Assembly: GCA_945643635.1 (NCBI GenBank) | Contig: CALZFC010000043.1 | Coordinates: forward strand, 413,501-477,500 | Direction of reading: 5' to 3' | DNA length: 64,000 nt | Origin: Allodiplogaster sudhausi | Taxonomy: Eukaryota > Nematoda > Chromadorea > Rhabditida > Diplogasteridae | In this document: one piece after another, positions 44,995 through 59,319 of the stretch | Numbering within the stretch: position 1 is the stretch's first letter | Layout of the letters: each line of letters opens with the position of its first letter | The notes under the pieces: generated by a model | The model's database searches: none | What the model was told of the DNA's origin: nothing | Seen by the model: the letters and a program-made list of their open reading frames with translations, nothing else | Position numbers and translations under genes: made by a program

Positions 44995-47711
44995 TCTAGA
45001 GTTATCTAAAAGTCGACTGTAATTTATTTACGGGTATAGCGCGGAGCGGTGTAGCGGGCGGGGGGATTGAGATATCGGGAAGCGGTTTTTTGGGGAACAT
45101 GCAAAAGTTTCCGGACTACAAGAATATGTGGGTTTCAAAAAATTGGGTTCCATATTGGCGCCGGCGCCGGCGCCCAAACTTTGGTCCGAGGTGACTTCGA
45201 TTTGGGCACTTTGGTGATTTTGAGGGACTGTATCTTTTTTTCGGGTAGAGATATGAGGATGAAAAAAATACTGGTAGATAGATCGTTCAAAAATGAATAT
45301 GATTCCTGGAGTTGAGATCATTTCGAGCTTTGGTAGATCAGTGGGAGGTCGGCGCGCAAACCATACGTTTTTGGGGTACTTTTTGAGAGGGTATTTGCCC
45401 CTTTTCTCCTAGATCCCTCCATTCCGCTTTTGATATAACTGAATCCGATTTTAGAGTTTTTGACGGCGCATCTTTTAATACCATAATTATCCACTTTTGG
45501 GCACTTGGTCTATGAGATATTATCGATTCAAGGGTCAAATTTTTTTGTTAGGAGCGAACCTTCTAAAATCCATATCTTTATGAATAGGGATTGTAGCGGG
45601 ATGAGAGTTTCAGAATCATTCAGAGTTTCACGAGAGCTTCAATAAGAGTATACATAGGTTAGGCTGGCTTATCATTAAAGTGCCCTGCCAGGGCCATAAA
45701 ATGGAAAATTTTTGGAACGCATTTTGGACCTACGTTTCTTCTCGGTAGTTAAAGCTTATGCCACATATTATATACCATTCTGTAGCTCTCGAGAAGGAGA
45801 ACAACTTTCTCATACAAAACGTTTTCATATTTTGTCATTTTTGATCTACTTTTGGGGTCAGAAGGTTCAGGCCTCTATTTCGGCCTTAGCTATCACTGAC
45901 ACTTTCTGGCGCATATTTTATTTATTGTAGAGCCTAAAATTAGCTATCGAATGATAGGTAGATCATGGGATTTGATCCAGGCATATTCGAGATATGAATT
46001 ATTATGTGGCTTTTTGGTACATTTTCAGTGCACGTCGAAACTCATGGGTCGCAGGTTCGAATCCCCGCGCGCGCAAACTCTTTTGTGCGCTTTTATATGA
46101 GTCCTGATGAAATTATAAGAGTGCTATCATGTAGAAAAGACTCTAATCTTTCTAATGAGCTTAAATTCAAAGGCCCAGATAGTCCAGTAGCGCCGCTAGA
46201 ACAGACTTTTGACCCTTTAGAGCCAAATTTTAACCATTAGAGCCAACTTAGAACCCTTGGATAAATTTTTTATCGGGAAATGGCCTCCGGGGCGATAGCC
46301 CCGGTGGCCATTGACCGGGCCAAAGGCCCGTAGCGTGACAAAGTCACGCTAGTCTCTTATTATATAAAAGTCGACTGTAATTTATTTACGGGTATAGCGC
46401 GGAGCGGTGTAGCGGGCGGGGGGATTGAGATATCGGGAAGCGGTTTTTTGGAGAACATGCAAAAGTTTCCGGACTACAAGAATATGTGGGTTTCAAAAAA
46501 TTGGGTTCCATATTGGCGCCGGCGCCGGCGCCCAAACTTTGGTCCGAGGTGACTTCGATTTGGGCACTTTGGTGACTTTGAGGGACTGTATCTTTTTTTC
46601 GGGTAGAGATATGAGGATGAAAAAAATACTGGTAGATAGATCGTTCAAAAATTAATATGATTCCTGGAGTTGAGATCATTTCGAGCTTTGGTAGATCAGT
46701 GGGAGGTCGGCGCGCAAACCATACGTTTTTGGGGTACTTTTTGAGAGGGTATTTGCCCCTTTTCTCCTAGATCCCTCCATTCCGCTTTTGATCTAACTGA
46801 ATCCGATTTTAGAGTTTTTGACGGCGCATCTTTTGATACCATAATTATCAACTTCTGGGCACTGTGTGTATGAGATATTATCGATTGAAGGTTCAAATTT
46901 TTTTGTTAGGAGCGAACCTTCTAAAATTCATATCTTTATGAATAGGGAAGGTAAAGGGATGAGAGTTTCAGAATCATGCAGAGTTTCAAGAGAGCTTCTA
47001 TATGAGTATACATAGGTTAGGCTGGCTCTTCATTAAAGTGCCCTGCCAGGGCCGTAAAGTGTGAAATTTTTGGAACGCATTTTGGGCCTCCGTTTCTTCT
47101 CGGTAGTTAAAGGTTGTGCCACACATGATATATCATTCTGTAGCTCTCGAGATGGCGAATAACTTTCTCATACAAAACATTTTGATATTTTGTCATTTTT
47201 GATCTACTTTTTGGGTCAGAATGTTCAGGCCACTATTTCGGCCTTAGCTATCACTGACACTTTTTGGCGCATATTTTTTTCTTTGTAGAGCCAAAAATTA
47301 GCTATCGAATGATAGTTCAATCATGCAAAACGATTCAGGCATATTCGAGATATGAATTATTTTGTGGCTTTTTGGGCTATTTTCAGTGCACATCGAAAGT
47401 CATGGGTCGCAGGTTCGAATCCGCGCGCGCACAAACTCTTTTGCGCGCTTTTATATGAGTCCTGATGAAATTATAAGAGTGCTATCATGTACAAAAGACT
47501 CCAAGCTTTCTAATGAGCTTAAATTCAAAGGCCCAGATAGTCCAGTAGCGCCGCTAGAACAGACTTTTGACCCTTTAGAGCCAAATTTTAACCCTTAGAG
47601 CCAACTTATAACCCTTGGATAAATCTTTACATCGGGAAATGGCCTCCGGGGCGATAGCCCCGGTGGCCATTGACCGGGCCAAAGGCCCGTAGCGTGGCTG
47701 CGCCACGCTAG
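44995..47711 (+). repeat. Dimer block (units 5-6), nearly identical to 56603-59319
   Basis: Units 5 and 6 (1,358 and 1,359 bp) reappear as units 13 and 14 at a constant offset of 11,608 bp. I noticed one substitution (T in GATTTTAG near 46,808, G in the copy). Flanking units 4/12 and 7/15 differ, so the duplicated block ends at unit borders. Confidence 0.85.
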
Positions 47712-50700
47712 TCTAGAGTTATCTAAAAGTCGACTGTTATTTATAGGCCGGTATAGCGCGGGGAGGTGTAGCGGGCGGTGGGGGTGAGATACGGGGAAGC
47801 GGTTTTTTGTTGATTGTTTAATAGTGTCTGGGCTACAAGAATATGTTGGTTTCAAAAAATTAGGGTTGGCGCCGGCGTCGGCGCGGCCGCGCAAACTTTG
47901 GTCGGAGGCGACTCTGATTTTGGGACTTTGCCGACTTTGAGAGGTTGTATCTTTTTTCTGGTTGAGATATGGGGATGAAAAAAATACTGGTAGATAGGTC
48001 GTTCAAAAATGAATATGATTCCTGGAGTTGAGATCATTTCGAGTTTTGGTAGATCAGTACGAGGCCGGCGCGCAAACCATACGTTTTTGGGGTACTTTTT
48101 GAGAGGGTATTTGCCCCTTTTCTCGAAATCTACAAATTCCGCTTTTGATCTAACTGACACCGATTGTAGAGTTTTTGACGGCGCATCTTTTAATACCATA
48201 ATTATCCACTTTTGGACACTGGGTGTATGAGATATTATCGATTGAAGGGTCAAATTTTTTTGTTAGGAGCGAACCTTCTAAAATTGATATCTTTATGAAT
48301 AGGGAAGGCAGAGGGATGAGAGTTTCAGAATCATACAGATTTTCACGAGAGCTTCAATATGAGTATACATAGGTTAGGCTGGCTCTTCATTAAAGTGCCC
48401 TGCCAGGGCCGTGAAGTGTCAAATTTTTGGAGCGCATTTTGGGCCTCCGTTTCTTCGCGGTAGTTCAAGGTTTTGCCACATATTATATACCATTCGGTAG
48501 CTCTCGAGAAGTAGAACAACTATCTCATACAAAGCTTTTTCATATTTTGTCATTTTAGATCTACTTTTGGGGTCAGAATGTTCAAGCCACTATTTCGGCC
48601 TTAGCTATCACTGACACTTTTTGGCGCATATTTTTTTTATTGTAGAGCCAAAAATTAGCTATCGAATGATAGGTAGATCATTTGATTCGATCCAGGCATA
48701 TTCGAGATATGAATTATTTTGTGGCTTTTTGGGCTATTTTCTCTGCACTTCGAAACTCATGGGTCGCAGGTTCGAATCCGCGCGCGCGCAAACTCTTTTG
48801 CGCGCTTTTGTATGGCTCCTGAGTATGTTAAAAGAGTGATATCATATAGTAAAGACTCCAAGCTTTCTAATGAGCTTAAATTCGGAGGCCCAGATAGTCC
48901 AGTAGCGCCGCTAGAACAGACTTTTGACCCTTTAGAGCCAAATTTTAACCCTTAGAGCCAACTTACAACCCTTGGATAAATTTTTTTATCGGGAAATGGC
49001 CTCCGGGGCGATAGCCCCGGTGGCCATTGACCGGGCCAAAGGCCCGTAGCGTGACAAAGTCACGCTAGTCTCGGTATAGCGCGGAGAGGTGCTGTGGGCG
49101 GTGGGGTTGAGATATCGGGAAGCGGTTTTTTGCATTTTGTAGATTATCCCCTGGGCTACCAGAATATATGGGTCTCAAAAAATTGGGTTCGATATTGGCG
49201 CCGGCGCGGGCGGCCAAACTTTGGTCCGAGGTGACTTCGATTTGTGCACTTTGGCGACTTTGAGGGGGAATATCTCTTTTTTGGATAAAGATATGGGGAT
49301 GACAAAAATACTGGTAGATAGATCGTCCAAAAATGAATATGATTCCTGGAGTTGAGATCGATTGGAGCTTTGGTAGATCAGTGGGAGGCCGGCGCGTTTT
49401 GACCCTGTTTTGGGGTACTTTTTTAGGGTCATTCATCTCCTTTTCTCGGAATCTACAAATTCCGCTTTTTGATTGTCTGACTCAGATTGTAGAGTTTTTG
49501 ACGGCGCATCTTTTAATACTATTCTTATCAACTTTTGGGCACTGCGCATTGTAGATATTATCGATTGAAGTTCCAAATTTTTTAGTTAGGAGCAATTTTC
49601 AAAAATTCACCTATTTAATTGTAGGGATCGTAGAGCGATGGGACTTGCAGAATATTGAAGGGCGTGGAGTCAGCTTCAATATGATTATACTTGCATTCCG
49701 ATAGGTGATCAATAAAGTGCCCTGAGGGTGCTGTGAAGTGGAAAATTTTTGGAAGCCACTTTGAGCCGCGGTGTTTCCTCGGTGGTAAAAGCTTTTGCGA
49801 CATGTTATATACCATTCCGTAGCTCTCGTGAACGTGAACAACTTTCTCATACAAAACGTTTTCATATTTTGACTTTTTTGATCTACTTTTGGGGTCAGAA
49901 GGTTCAGGCCACTATTTCGGCCTTAGCTATCACTGACACTTTTTGGCGCATATTTTTTTATTGTAGAGCCTAAAATTATCTATCGAATGGTGTGTCAATC
50001 GTGGAAATCGGTTCAGGCATTTTCGAGAAAAAAATTATTTTGTGGCTTTTTGGTACATTTTCATTGCACCCAGGTTATTCTACCGACCCAGGTTCGGAGT
50101 CGCGCGCGGGCAAAGTCTTTTGCGCGTTTTAATATGACTTCTCATTAAATAAAAAGTATGTTAGCATAGATAAAAGACTCCAAGCTTTCTTATAGGCTGA
50201 ATTTAAAAACCCCAGATCGTCCCGTAATCACCGCTAGAGCAGACTTTTGTCCTTTTAGAGCCAACTAACAACCCTCAGACCCCAACTAACAACCCTCAGA
50301 CCCCAACTAACAACCCTTAGAGCGAAATAACAACAACCCGAACTAACCCCCAGGCCAAAGGCCCGTAGCGTGACAAAGTCACGCTAGTCTCTTATTATAT
50401 AAAAGTCGACTGTAATTTATTTACGGGTATAGCGCGGAGCGGTGTAACGGGCGGGGGGATTGAGATATCGGGAAGCGGTTTTTTGGAGAACATGCAAAAG
50501 TTTCCGGACTACAAGAATATGTGGGTTTCAAAAAATTGGGTTCCATATTGGCGCCGGCGCCGGCGCCCAAACTTTGGTCCGAGGTGACTTCGATTTGGGC
50601 ACTTTGGTGACTTTGAGGGACTGTATCTTTTTTTCGGGTAGAGATATGAGGATGAAAAAAATACTGGTAGATAGATCGTTCAAAAATTAATATGATTCCT

Positions 50701-53700
50701 GGAGTTGAGATCATTTCGAGCTTTGGTAGATCAGTGGGAGGTCGGCGCGCAAACCATACGTTTTTGGGGTACTTTTTGAGAGGGTATTTGCCCCTTTTCT
50801 CCTAGATCCCTCCATTCCGCTTTTGATGTAACTGAATCCGATTTTAGAGTTTTTGACGGCGCATCTTTTAATACCATAATTATCCACTTTTGGGCACTTG
50901 GTCTATGAGATATTATCGATTGAAGGGTCAAATTTTTTTGTTAGGAGCGAACCTTCTAAAATTCATATCTTTATGAATAGGGATTGTAGCGGGATGAGAG
51001 TTTCAGAATCATGCAGAGTTTCTCGAGAGCTTCAATATGAGTATACATAGGTTAGGCTGGCTTATCATTAAAGTGCCCTGCCAGGGCCGTAAAATGGAAA
51101 ATTTTTGGAACGCATTTTGGGCCTCCGTTTCTTCTCGGTAGTTAAAGCTTATGCCACATGTTATATACCATTCTGTAGCTCTCGAGAAGGAGAACAACTT
51201 TCTCATACAAAACGTTTTCATATTTTGTCATTTTTGATCTACTTTTGGGGTCAGAATGTTCAGGCCACTATTTCGGCCTTAGCTATCACTGACACTTTCT
51301 GGCGCATATTTTTTTTATTGTAGAGCATAAAATCAGCTATCGAATGGTAGGTCGATGGTCGCATTTGATTCAGGCATATTCGAGATATGAATTATTTTGT
51401 GGCTTTTTGGCTAATTTTCCTTGCACGTCGAAACTCATGGGTCGCAGGTTCGGAGTCGCGCGCGCGCAAAGTCTTTTGCGCGCTTTTATATGACTCCTGA
51501 TTAAACAAATTCGATGCCATCATGTACAAAAGACTCTAAGCTTTCTAATGGGTATAAATTCAAAGGCACAGACAGTCCAGTAGCGCCGCTAGAACAGACT
51601 TTTGTCCTTTTAGAGCCAACTAACAACCCTTAGAGCCAACTAACGACCCTTAGAACACGATAAAAACCCTTGGATAAATTTTTTTATCGGGAAATGGCCT
51701 CCGGGGCGATAGACCCGGTGGCCATTGACCGGGCCAAAGGCCCGTAGCGTGACAAAGTCACGCTAGTCTCTTATTATATAAAAGTCGACTGTAATTTATT
51801 TACGGGTATAGCGCGGAGCGGTGTAGCGGGCGGGGGGATTGAGATATCGGGAAGCGGTTTTTTGGAGAACATGCAAAAGTTTCCGGACTACAAGAATATG
51901 TGGGTTTCAAAAAATTGGGTTCCATATTGGCGCCGGCGCCGGCGCCCAAACTTTGGTCCTAGGTGACTTCGATTTGGGCACTTTGGTGACTTTGAGGGAC
52001 TGTATCTTTTTTTCGGGTAGAGATATGAGGATGAAAAAAATACTGGTAGATAGATCGTTCAAAAATTAATATGATTCCTGGAGTTGAGATCATTTCGAGC
52101 TTTGGTAGATCAGTGGGAGGTCGGCGCGCAAACCATACGTTTTTGGGGTACTTTTTGAGAGGGTATTTGCCCCTTTTCTCCTAGATCCCTCCATTCCGCT
52201 TTTGATGTAACTGAATCCGATTTTAGAGTTTTTGACGGCGCATCTTTTAATACCATAATTATCCACTTTTGGGCACTTGGTCTATGAGATATTATCGATT
52301 GAAGGGTCAAATTTTTTTGTTAGGAGCGAACCTTCTAAAATTCATATCTTTATGAATAGGGATTGTAGCGGGATGAGAGTTTCAGAATCATGCAGAGTTT
52401 CACGAGAGCTTCAATATGAGTATACATAGGTTAGGCTGGCTTATCATTAAAGTGCCCTGCCAGGGCCGTAAAATGGAAAATTTTTGGAACGCATTTTGGG
52501 CCTCCGTTTCTTCTCGGTAGTTAAAGCTTATGCCACATATTATATACCATTCTGTAGCTCTCGAGAAGGAGAACAACTTTCTCATACAAAACGTTTTCAT
52601 ATTTTGTCATTTTTGATCTACTTTTGGGGTCAGAATGTTCAGGCCACTATTTCGGCCTTAGCTATCACTGACACTTTCTGGCGCATATTTTTGTTATTGT
52701 AGAGCATAAAATCAGCTATCGAATGATAGGTAGATCATGGGATTTGATCCAGGCATATTCGAGATATGAATTATTTTGTGGCTTTTTGGGCTATTTTCAC
52801 TGCACATCGAAACTCATGGGTCGCAGGTTCGAATCCGCGCGCGCGCAAACTCTTTTGCGCGCTTTTGTATGACTTTTGATGAAATTATAAGAGTGCTAAC
52901 ATAGACTAAAGACTCCAAGCTTTCTAATGAGCTTAAATTCAAAGGCCCAGATAGTCCAGTAGCGCCGCTAGAACAGACTTTTGACCTTTTAGAGCCAAAT
53001 AACAACCCTTAGAGTCAAATAACAACCCTTAGAGATAATTTATATCGGGAAATGGCCTCCGGGGCGATAGCCCCGGTGGCCATTGACCGGGCCAAAGGCC
53101 CGTAGCGTGACAAAGTCACGCTAGTCTCTTATTATATACAAGTCGATTGTTATTTATTGACCGGTATAGCGCGGAGAGGTGCTGTGGGCGGTGGGGGTGA
53201 GATATGGGGAAGCGGTTTTTTGGGGAACATGTAAAAGTTTCCGGACTACAAGAATATGTGGGTTTCAAAAAATTGGGGTCGGTATTGGCGCCGGCGCGGG
53301 CGTCCAAACTTTGGTCCGAGGCGACTGCGATTTGGGCTCTTTGGCGACTTTGAGGGGGGATATCTCTTTTTTGGATAAAGATATGGGGATGACAAAAATA
53401 CTGGGAGATAGCCCGTCCAAAAATGAATATGATTCCTGGAGTTGAGATTGATTGGAGCTTTGGTAGATCAGTGGGAGGCCGGCGCGTTTTGACCCTGTTT
53501 TGGGGTACTTTTTTAGGCTCATTCATCTCCTTTTCTCGGAATCTACAAATTCCGCTTTTTGGTTGTCTGACTCAGATTGTAGAGTTTTTGACGGCGCATC
53601 TTTTAATACTATTCTTATCAACTTTTGGGCACTGCGCATTGTAGATATTATCGATTGAAAGTTCAAATTTTTTTGTTAGGAGCAATTTTCAAAATTCACC

Positions 53701-54014
53701 TATTTAATTGTAGGGATCGTAGAGCGATGGGACTTGCAGAATATTGAAGGGCATGGAGTCAGCTTCAATATGATTATACTTGCATTCCGATAGGTGATCA
53801 ATAAAGTGCCCTGAGGGTGCTCTGAAGTGGAAAATTTTTGGAAGCCACTTTGAGCCGCGGTGTTTCCTCGGTGGTAAAAGCTTTTGCAACACGTTATATA
53901 TCAATCGGTAGCTCTCGTGAGGGCGAACAACTTTCTCATACTAAACGTTTTCATATTTTGACTGTTTTGATCTACTTTTGGGGTCAGAAGGTTCAGGCCA
54001 CTATTTCGGCCTTA

Positions 54015-54800
54015 CAAGGGAAGTCTTTCGACGGGGTGTGGCAAACCATAACAATTTATACATCATTCGAAAGCTCTCAACGAGCTGGTAACGTTTTTGA
54101 TGTTTATAGCTGCAGAAGAGATTCTTTTTCGCCGAAATTGCAGGAAAAATACCCTAAAATTAACATTTGCACGATATGTGATAGCTTTATGGACTCTAAA
54201 ACTAATGTTTACGTAACAGTAGGCCATATAATAATTAATAACTTCATTTCTGATGACTTTTGGGAAAAAAATCTTTTAGGCCATTTTTCACCAAAGGGGT
54301 CCCCCTTTGGTGAAAAATGGACTGTTTTGTATGGAGAAAAATAAATTTTTTCTTAAGAGATTTTTGAGTTTTAAGCCACTAATTACTCTTTTTCAAGCCG
54401 TTTTTAACATGAAAAATTATAGTTCACATATTAAATCACGCTGTAAAATTTTCATATTCTCAAAAAGTCCATCTATCTCAAAAACTTCCATGTTTTTGCC
54501 TTAAACAACTGCGGATGTATTATTTCTATTTGAATCTTGTTTCTCTGTAAGAGCAAGTCGCTTACATTCCGCATAAAAAAATCCCGTTCGATTTCTTAAC
54601 TTTTGCGGCTGCAGGCGCCTGGTCTGGAAGGGGACTCTACAAGCCAGGGCCCTTCCAGACCCAGGTACGCCTGTGCTTCGGTTTTTCTAGCGCTCTCTTC
54701 TGCAGCTATAAACATCAAATACGTTATCAGCTCGTTGAGAGCTTTCGAATGATGTATAATATGTTGTGTTTTGCCACACCCCGCCGAAAGACTTCCCTTG
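54015..54800. mobile_element. 786-bp TIR element inserted in unit 11, TTA target duplication
   Basis: Termini are inverted: CAAGGGAAGTCTTTCG at 54,015 and CGAAAGACTTCCCTTG ending at 54,800. Other units read GGCCTTAGCTATC at this point; here TTA occurs on both sides (54,012-54,014 and 54,801-54,803), so TTA is the target duplication. A 3-bp TWA duplication is typical of PIF/Harbinger elements. The arms pair further in (CATCATTCGAAAGCTCTCAACG near 54,061 and its complement near 54,735). No transposase is encoded. Confidence 0.85.
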
Positions 54801-56602
54801 TTAGCTATCACTGACACTTTTTGGTGCATATTTTTTTATTGTAGAGCCTAAAATTATCTATCGAATGGTGTGTCAATCTTCAAAATCGGTTCAGGCATAT
54901 TCGAGAAAAAAATTATTTTGTGGCTTTTTGGTACATTTTCATTGCACCCAGGTTATTCTACCGACCCAGGTTCGAACCCGCGCGCGTGCAAACTCTTTTG
55001 CGCGTTTTAATATGACTTCTCATTAAATAAAAAGTATGTTAGAATGGATAGAAGACTCCAAGCTTTCTTATAGGCTGAATTTAAAAGCCCCAGATCGTCC
55101 CGTAATCACCGCTAGAGCAGACTTTTCACCCTTTAGAGCCAACAAACAACCCTCAGACCCCAACTAACAACCCTTAGAGCGAAATAACAACAACCCGAAC
55201 CAACCCCCAGGCCAAAGGCCCGTAGCGTGACAAAGTCACGCTAGTCTATTATTATATAAAAGTCGACTGTAATTTATTTACTGGTATAGCGCGGAGCGGT
55301 GTAGCGGGCGGGGGGATTGAGGTATCGGGAAGCGGTTTTTTGGGGAACATGTAAAAGTTTCCGGACTACAAGAATATGTGGGTTTCAAAAAATTGGGTTC
55401 GATATTGGCGTCGGCGCCGGCGGCCAAACTTTGGTCGGAGGCGACTCTGATTTGGGCACTTTGGCGAATTTGAGGGGTAGCAACTTTTTTTGTAGGAAAG
55501 CTATGGCGATGAAAAAAATAGTGGCGGGTAGCCCGTTCAAAAATGAATATGATTCCTGGAGTTGAGATAATTTCGATTTTTGGTAGATCAGAGGGAGGCC
55601 GCCGCGCAAACCATACCTTTTTGGGGTACTTTTTGAGAGGGTATTTGCCCCTTTTCTCGGAATCTACAAAGTCCGCTTTTGATTAAACTGACTGCGATTG
55701 TAGAGTTTTTGACGGCGCATCTTTTAATAGTAGAATTATTGACTTTTCGACACTAGAAGTTGTAGATATTATCGATTGAAGGGTCAAATTTTTTTGTTAG
55801 GAACGAACCTTCTAAAATACATATCTTTATGAATAGGGAAGTTAGAGGGATGAGAGTTTCAGAATCATGCAGAGTTTCACGAGAGCTTCAATATGAGTGT
55901 ACCTGTGTTTGGCTGGCTTTTCATTAAAGTGCCCTGCCAGGGCCGTGAAGTGTCAAATTTTTGGAGCGCACTTTGAGCCTCCGTTTCTTCTCGGTAGTTA
56001 AGGGTTAGGCCAAACATTATATATCAATCGGTAGCTCTCCTGAAGGCGAATAACTTTCTCATACAAAACATTTTGATATTTTGACGTTTTGATCTACTTC
56101 CTTCGGTCAGAATGTTCAGGCCACAATTTCGGCCTTAGCTATCACTGACACTTTTTGGCGCATATTTTTTTAATTGTATAGCCAAAAATTAGCTATCGAA
56201 TGATAGGTTGATCATGGGATTTGATCCAGGCATATTCGAGATATGAATTATTTTGTGGCTTTTTGGTACATTTTCAGTGCACGTCGAAAGTCATGGGACG
56301 CAAGTTCGAATCCGCGCGCGCGCAAACTCTTTTGCGCGCTTTTGTATGACTCCTGAGTATGCTAAAAGAGTGATATCATATAGTAAAGACTCCAAGCTTT
56401 CCAATGAGCTTAAATTCAAAGGCCCGGATAGTCCAGTAGCGCCGCTAGAACAGACTTTTGACCCTTTAGAGCCAAACTTTAACCCTTAGAGCCAACTAAC
56501 CTTCCCTTAGAGATAATTTATATCGGGAAATGGCCTCCGGGGCGATAGCCCCGGTGGCCATTGACCGGGCCAAAGGCCCGTAGCGTGACAAAGTCACGCT
56601 AG

Positions 56603-59319
56603 TCTAGAGTTATCTAAAAGTCGACTGTAATTTATTTACGGGTATAGCGCGGAGCGGTGTAGCGGGCGGGGGGATTGAGATATCGGGAAGCGGTTTTTTG
56701 GGGAACATGCAAAAGTTTCCGGACTACAAGAATATGTGGGTTTCAAAAAATTGGGTTCCATATTGGCGCCGGCGCCGGCGCCCAAACTTTGGTCCGAGGT
56801 GACTTCGATTTGGGCACTTTGGTGATTTTGAGGGACTGTATCTTTTTTTCGGGTAGAGATATGAGGATGAAAAAAATACTGGTAGATAGATCGTTCAAAA
56901 ATGAATATGATTCCTGGAGTTGAGATCATTTCGAGCTTTGGTAGATCAGTGGGAGGTCGGCGCGCAAACCATACGTTTTTGGGGTACTTTTTGAGAGGGT
57001 ATTTGCCCCTTTTCTCCTAGATCCCTCCATTCCGCTTTTGATATAACTGAATCCGATTTTAGAGTTTTTGACGGCGCATCTTTTAATACCATAATTATCC
57101 ACTTTTGGGCACTTGGTCTATGAGATATTATCGATTCAAGGGTCAAATTTTTTTGTTAGGAGCGAACCTTCTAAAATCCATATCTTTATGAATAGGGATT
57201 GTAGCGGGATGAGAGTTTCAGAATCATTCAGAGTTTCACGAGAGCTTCAATAAGAGTATACATAGGTTAGGCTGGCTTATCATTAAAGTGCCCTGCCAGG
57301 GCCATAAAATGGAAAATTTTTGGAACGCATTTTGGACCTACGTTTCTTCTCGGTAGTTAAAGCTTATGCCACATATTATATACCATTCTGTAGCTCTCGA
57401 GAAGGAGAACAACTTTCTCATACAAAACGTTTTCATATTTTGTCATTTTTGATCTACTTTTGGGGTCAGAAGGTTCAGGCCTCTATTTCGGCCTTAGCTA
57501 TCACTGACACTTTCTGGCGCATATTTTATTTATTGTAGAGCCTAAAATTAGCTATCGAATGATAGGTAGATCATGGGATTTGATCCAGGCATATTCGAGA
57601 TATGAATTATTATGTGGCTTTTTGGTACATTTTCAGTGCACGTCGAAACTCATGGGTCGCAGGTTCGAATCCCCGCGCGCGCAAACTCTTTTGTGCGCTT
57701 TTATATGAGTCCTGATGAAATTATAAGAGTGCTATCATGTAGAAAAGACTCTAATCTTTCTAATGAGCTTAAATTCAAAGGCCCAGATAGTCCAGTAGCG
57801 CCGCTAGAACAGACTTTTGACCCTTTAGAGCCAAATTTTAACCATTAGAGCCAACTTAGAACCCTTGGATAAATTTTTTATCGGGAAATGGCCTCCGGGG
57901 CGATAGCCCCGGTGGCCATTGACCGGGCCAAAGGCCCGTAGCGTGACAAAGTCACGCTAGTCTCTTATTATATAAAAGTCGACTGTAATTTATTTACGGG
58001 TATAGCGCGGAGCGGTGTAGCGGGCGGGGGGATTGAGATATCGGGAAGCGGTTTTTTGGAGAACATGCAAAAGTTTCCGGACTACAAGAATATGTGGGTT
58101 TCAAAAAATTGGGTTCCATATTGGCGCCGGCGCCGGCGCCCAAACTTTGGTCCGAGGTGACTTCGATTTGGGCACTTTGGTGACTTTGAGGGACTGTATC
58201 TTTTTTTCGGGTAGAGATATGAGGATGAAAAAAATACTGGTAGATAGATCGTTCAAAAATTAATATGATTCCTGGAGTTGAGATCATTTCGAGCTTTGGT
58301 AGATCAGTGGGAGGTCGGCGCGCAAACCATACGTTTTTGGGGTACTTTTTGAGAGGGTATTTGCCCCTTTTCTCCTAGATCCCTCCATTCCGCTTTTGAT
58401 CTAACTGAATCCGAGTTTAGAGTTTTTGACGGCGCATCTTTTGATACCATAATTATCAACTTCTGGGCACTGTGTGTATGAGATATTATCGATTGAAGGT
58501 TCAAATTTTTTTGTTAGGAGCGAACCTTCTAAAATTCATATCTTTATGAATAGGGAAGGTAAAGGGATGAGAGTTTCAGAATCATGCAGAGTTTCAAGAG
58601 AGCTTCTATATGAGTATACATAGGTTAGGCTGGCTCTTCATTAAAGTGCCCTGCCAGGGCCGTAAAGTGTGAAATTTTTGGAACGCATTTTGGGCCTCCG
58701 TTTCTTCTCGGTAGTTAAAGGTTGTGCCACACATGATATATCATTCTGTAGCTCTCGAGATGGCGAATAACTTTCTCATACAAAACATTTTGATATTTTG
58801 TCATTTTTGATCTACTTTTTGGGTCAGAATGTTCAGGCCACTATTTCGGCCTTAGCTATCACTGACACTTTTTGGCGCATATTTTTTTCTTTGTAGAGCC
58901 AAAAATTAGCTATCGAATGATAGTTCAATCATGCAAAACGATTCAGGCATATTCGAGATATGAATTATTTTGTGGCTTTTTGGGCTATTTTCAGTGCACA
59001 TCGAAAGTCATGGGTCGCAGGTTCGAATCCGCGCGCGCACAAACTCTTTTGCGCGCTTTTATATGAGTCCTGATGAAATTATAAGAGTGCTATCATGTAC
59101 AAAAGACTCCAAGCTTTCTAATGAGCTTAAATTCAAAGGCCCAGATAGTCCAGTAGCGCCGCTAGAACAGACTTTTGACCCTTTAGAGCCAAATTTTAAC
59201 CCTTAGAGCCAACTTATAACCCTTGGATAAATCTTTACATCGGGAAATGGCCTCCGGGGCGATAGCCCCGGTGGCCATTGACCGGGCCAAAGGCCCGTAG
59301 CGTGGCTGCGCCACGCTAG
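56603..59319 (+). repeat. Second copy of the dimer block (units 13-14)
   Basis: See the block at 44,995: same unit lengths, same private variants (for example GCGTGGCTGCGCCACGC as the 3' hairpin of the second unit), offset 11,608 bp. Confidence 0.85.

Noticed and set aside
53838..54344. 168-aa open frame across unit 11
   Set aside because: It crosses the border of the inserted TIR element and joins unrelated sequence, so it is chance.
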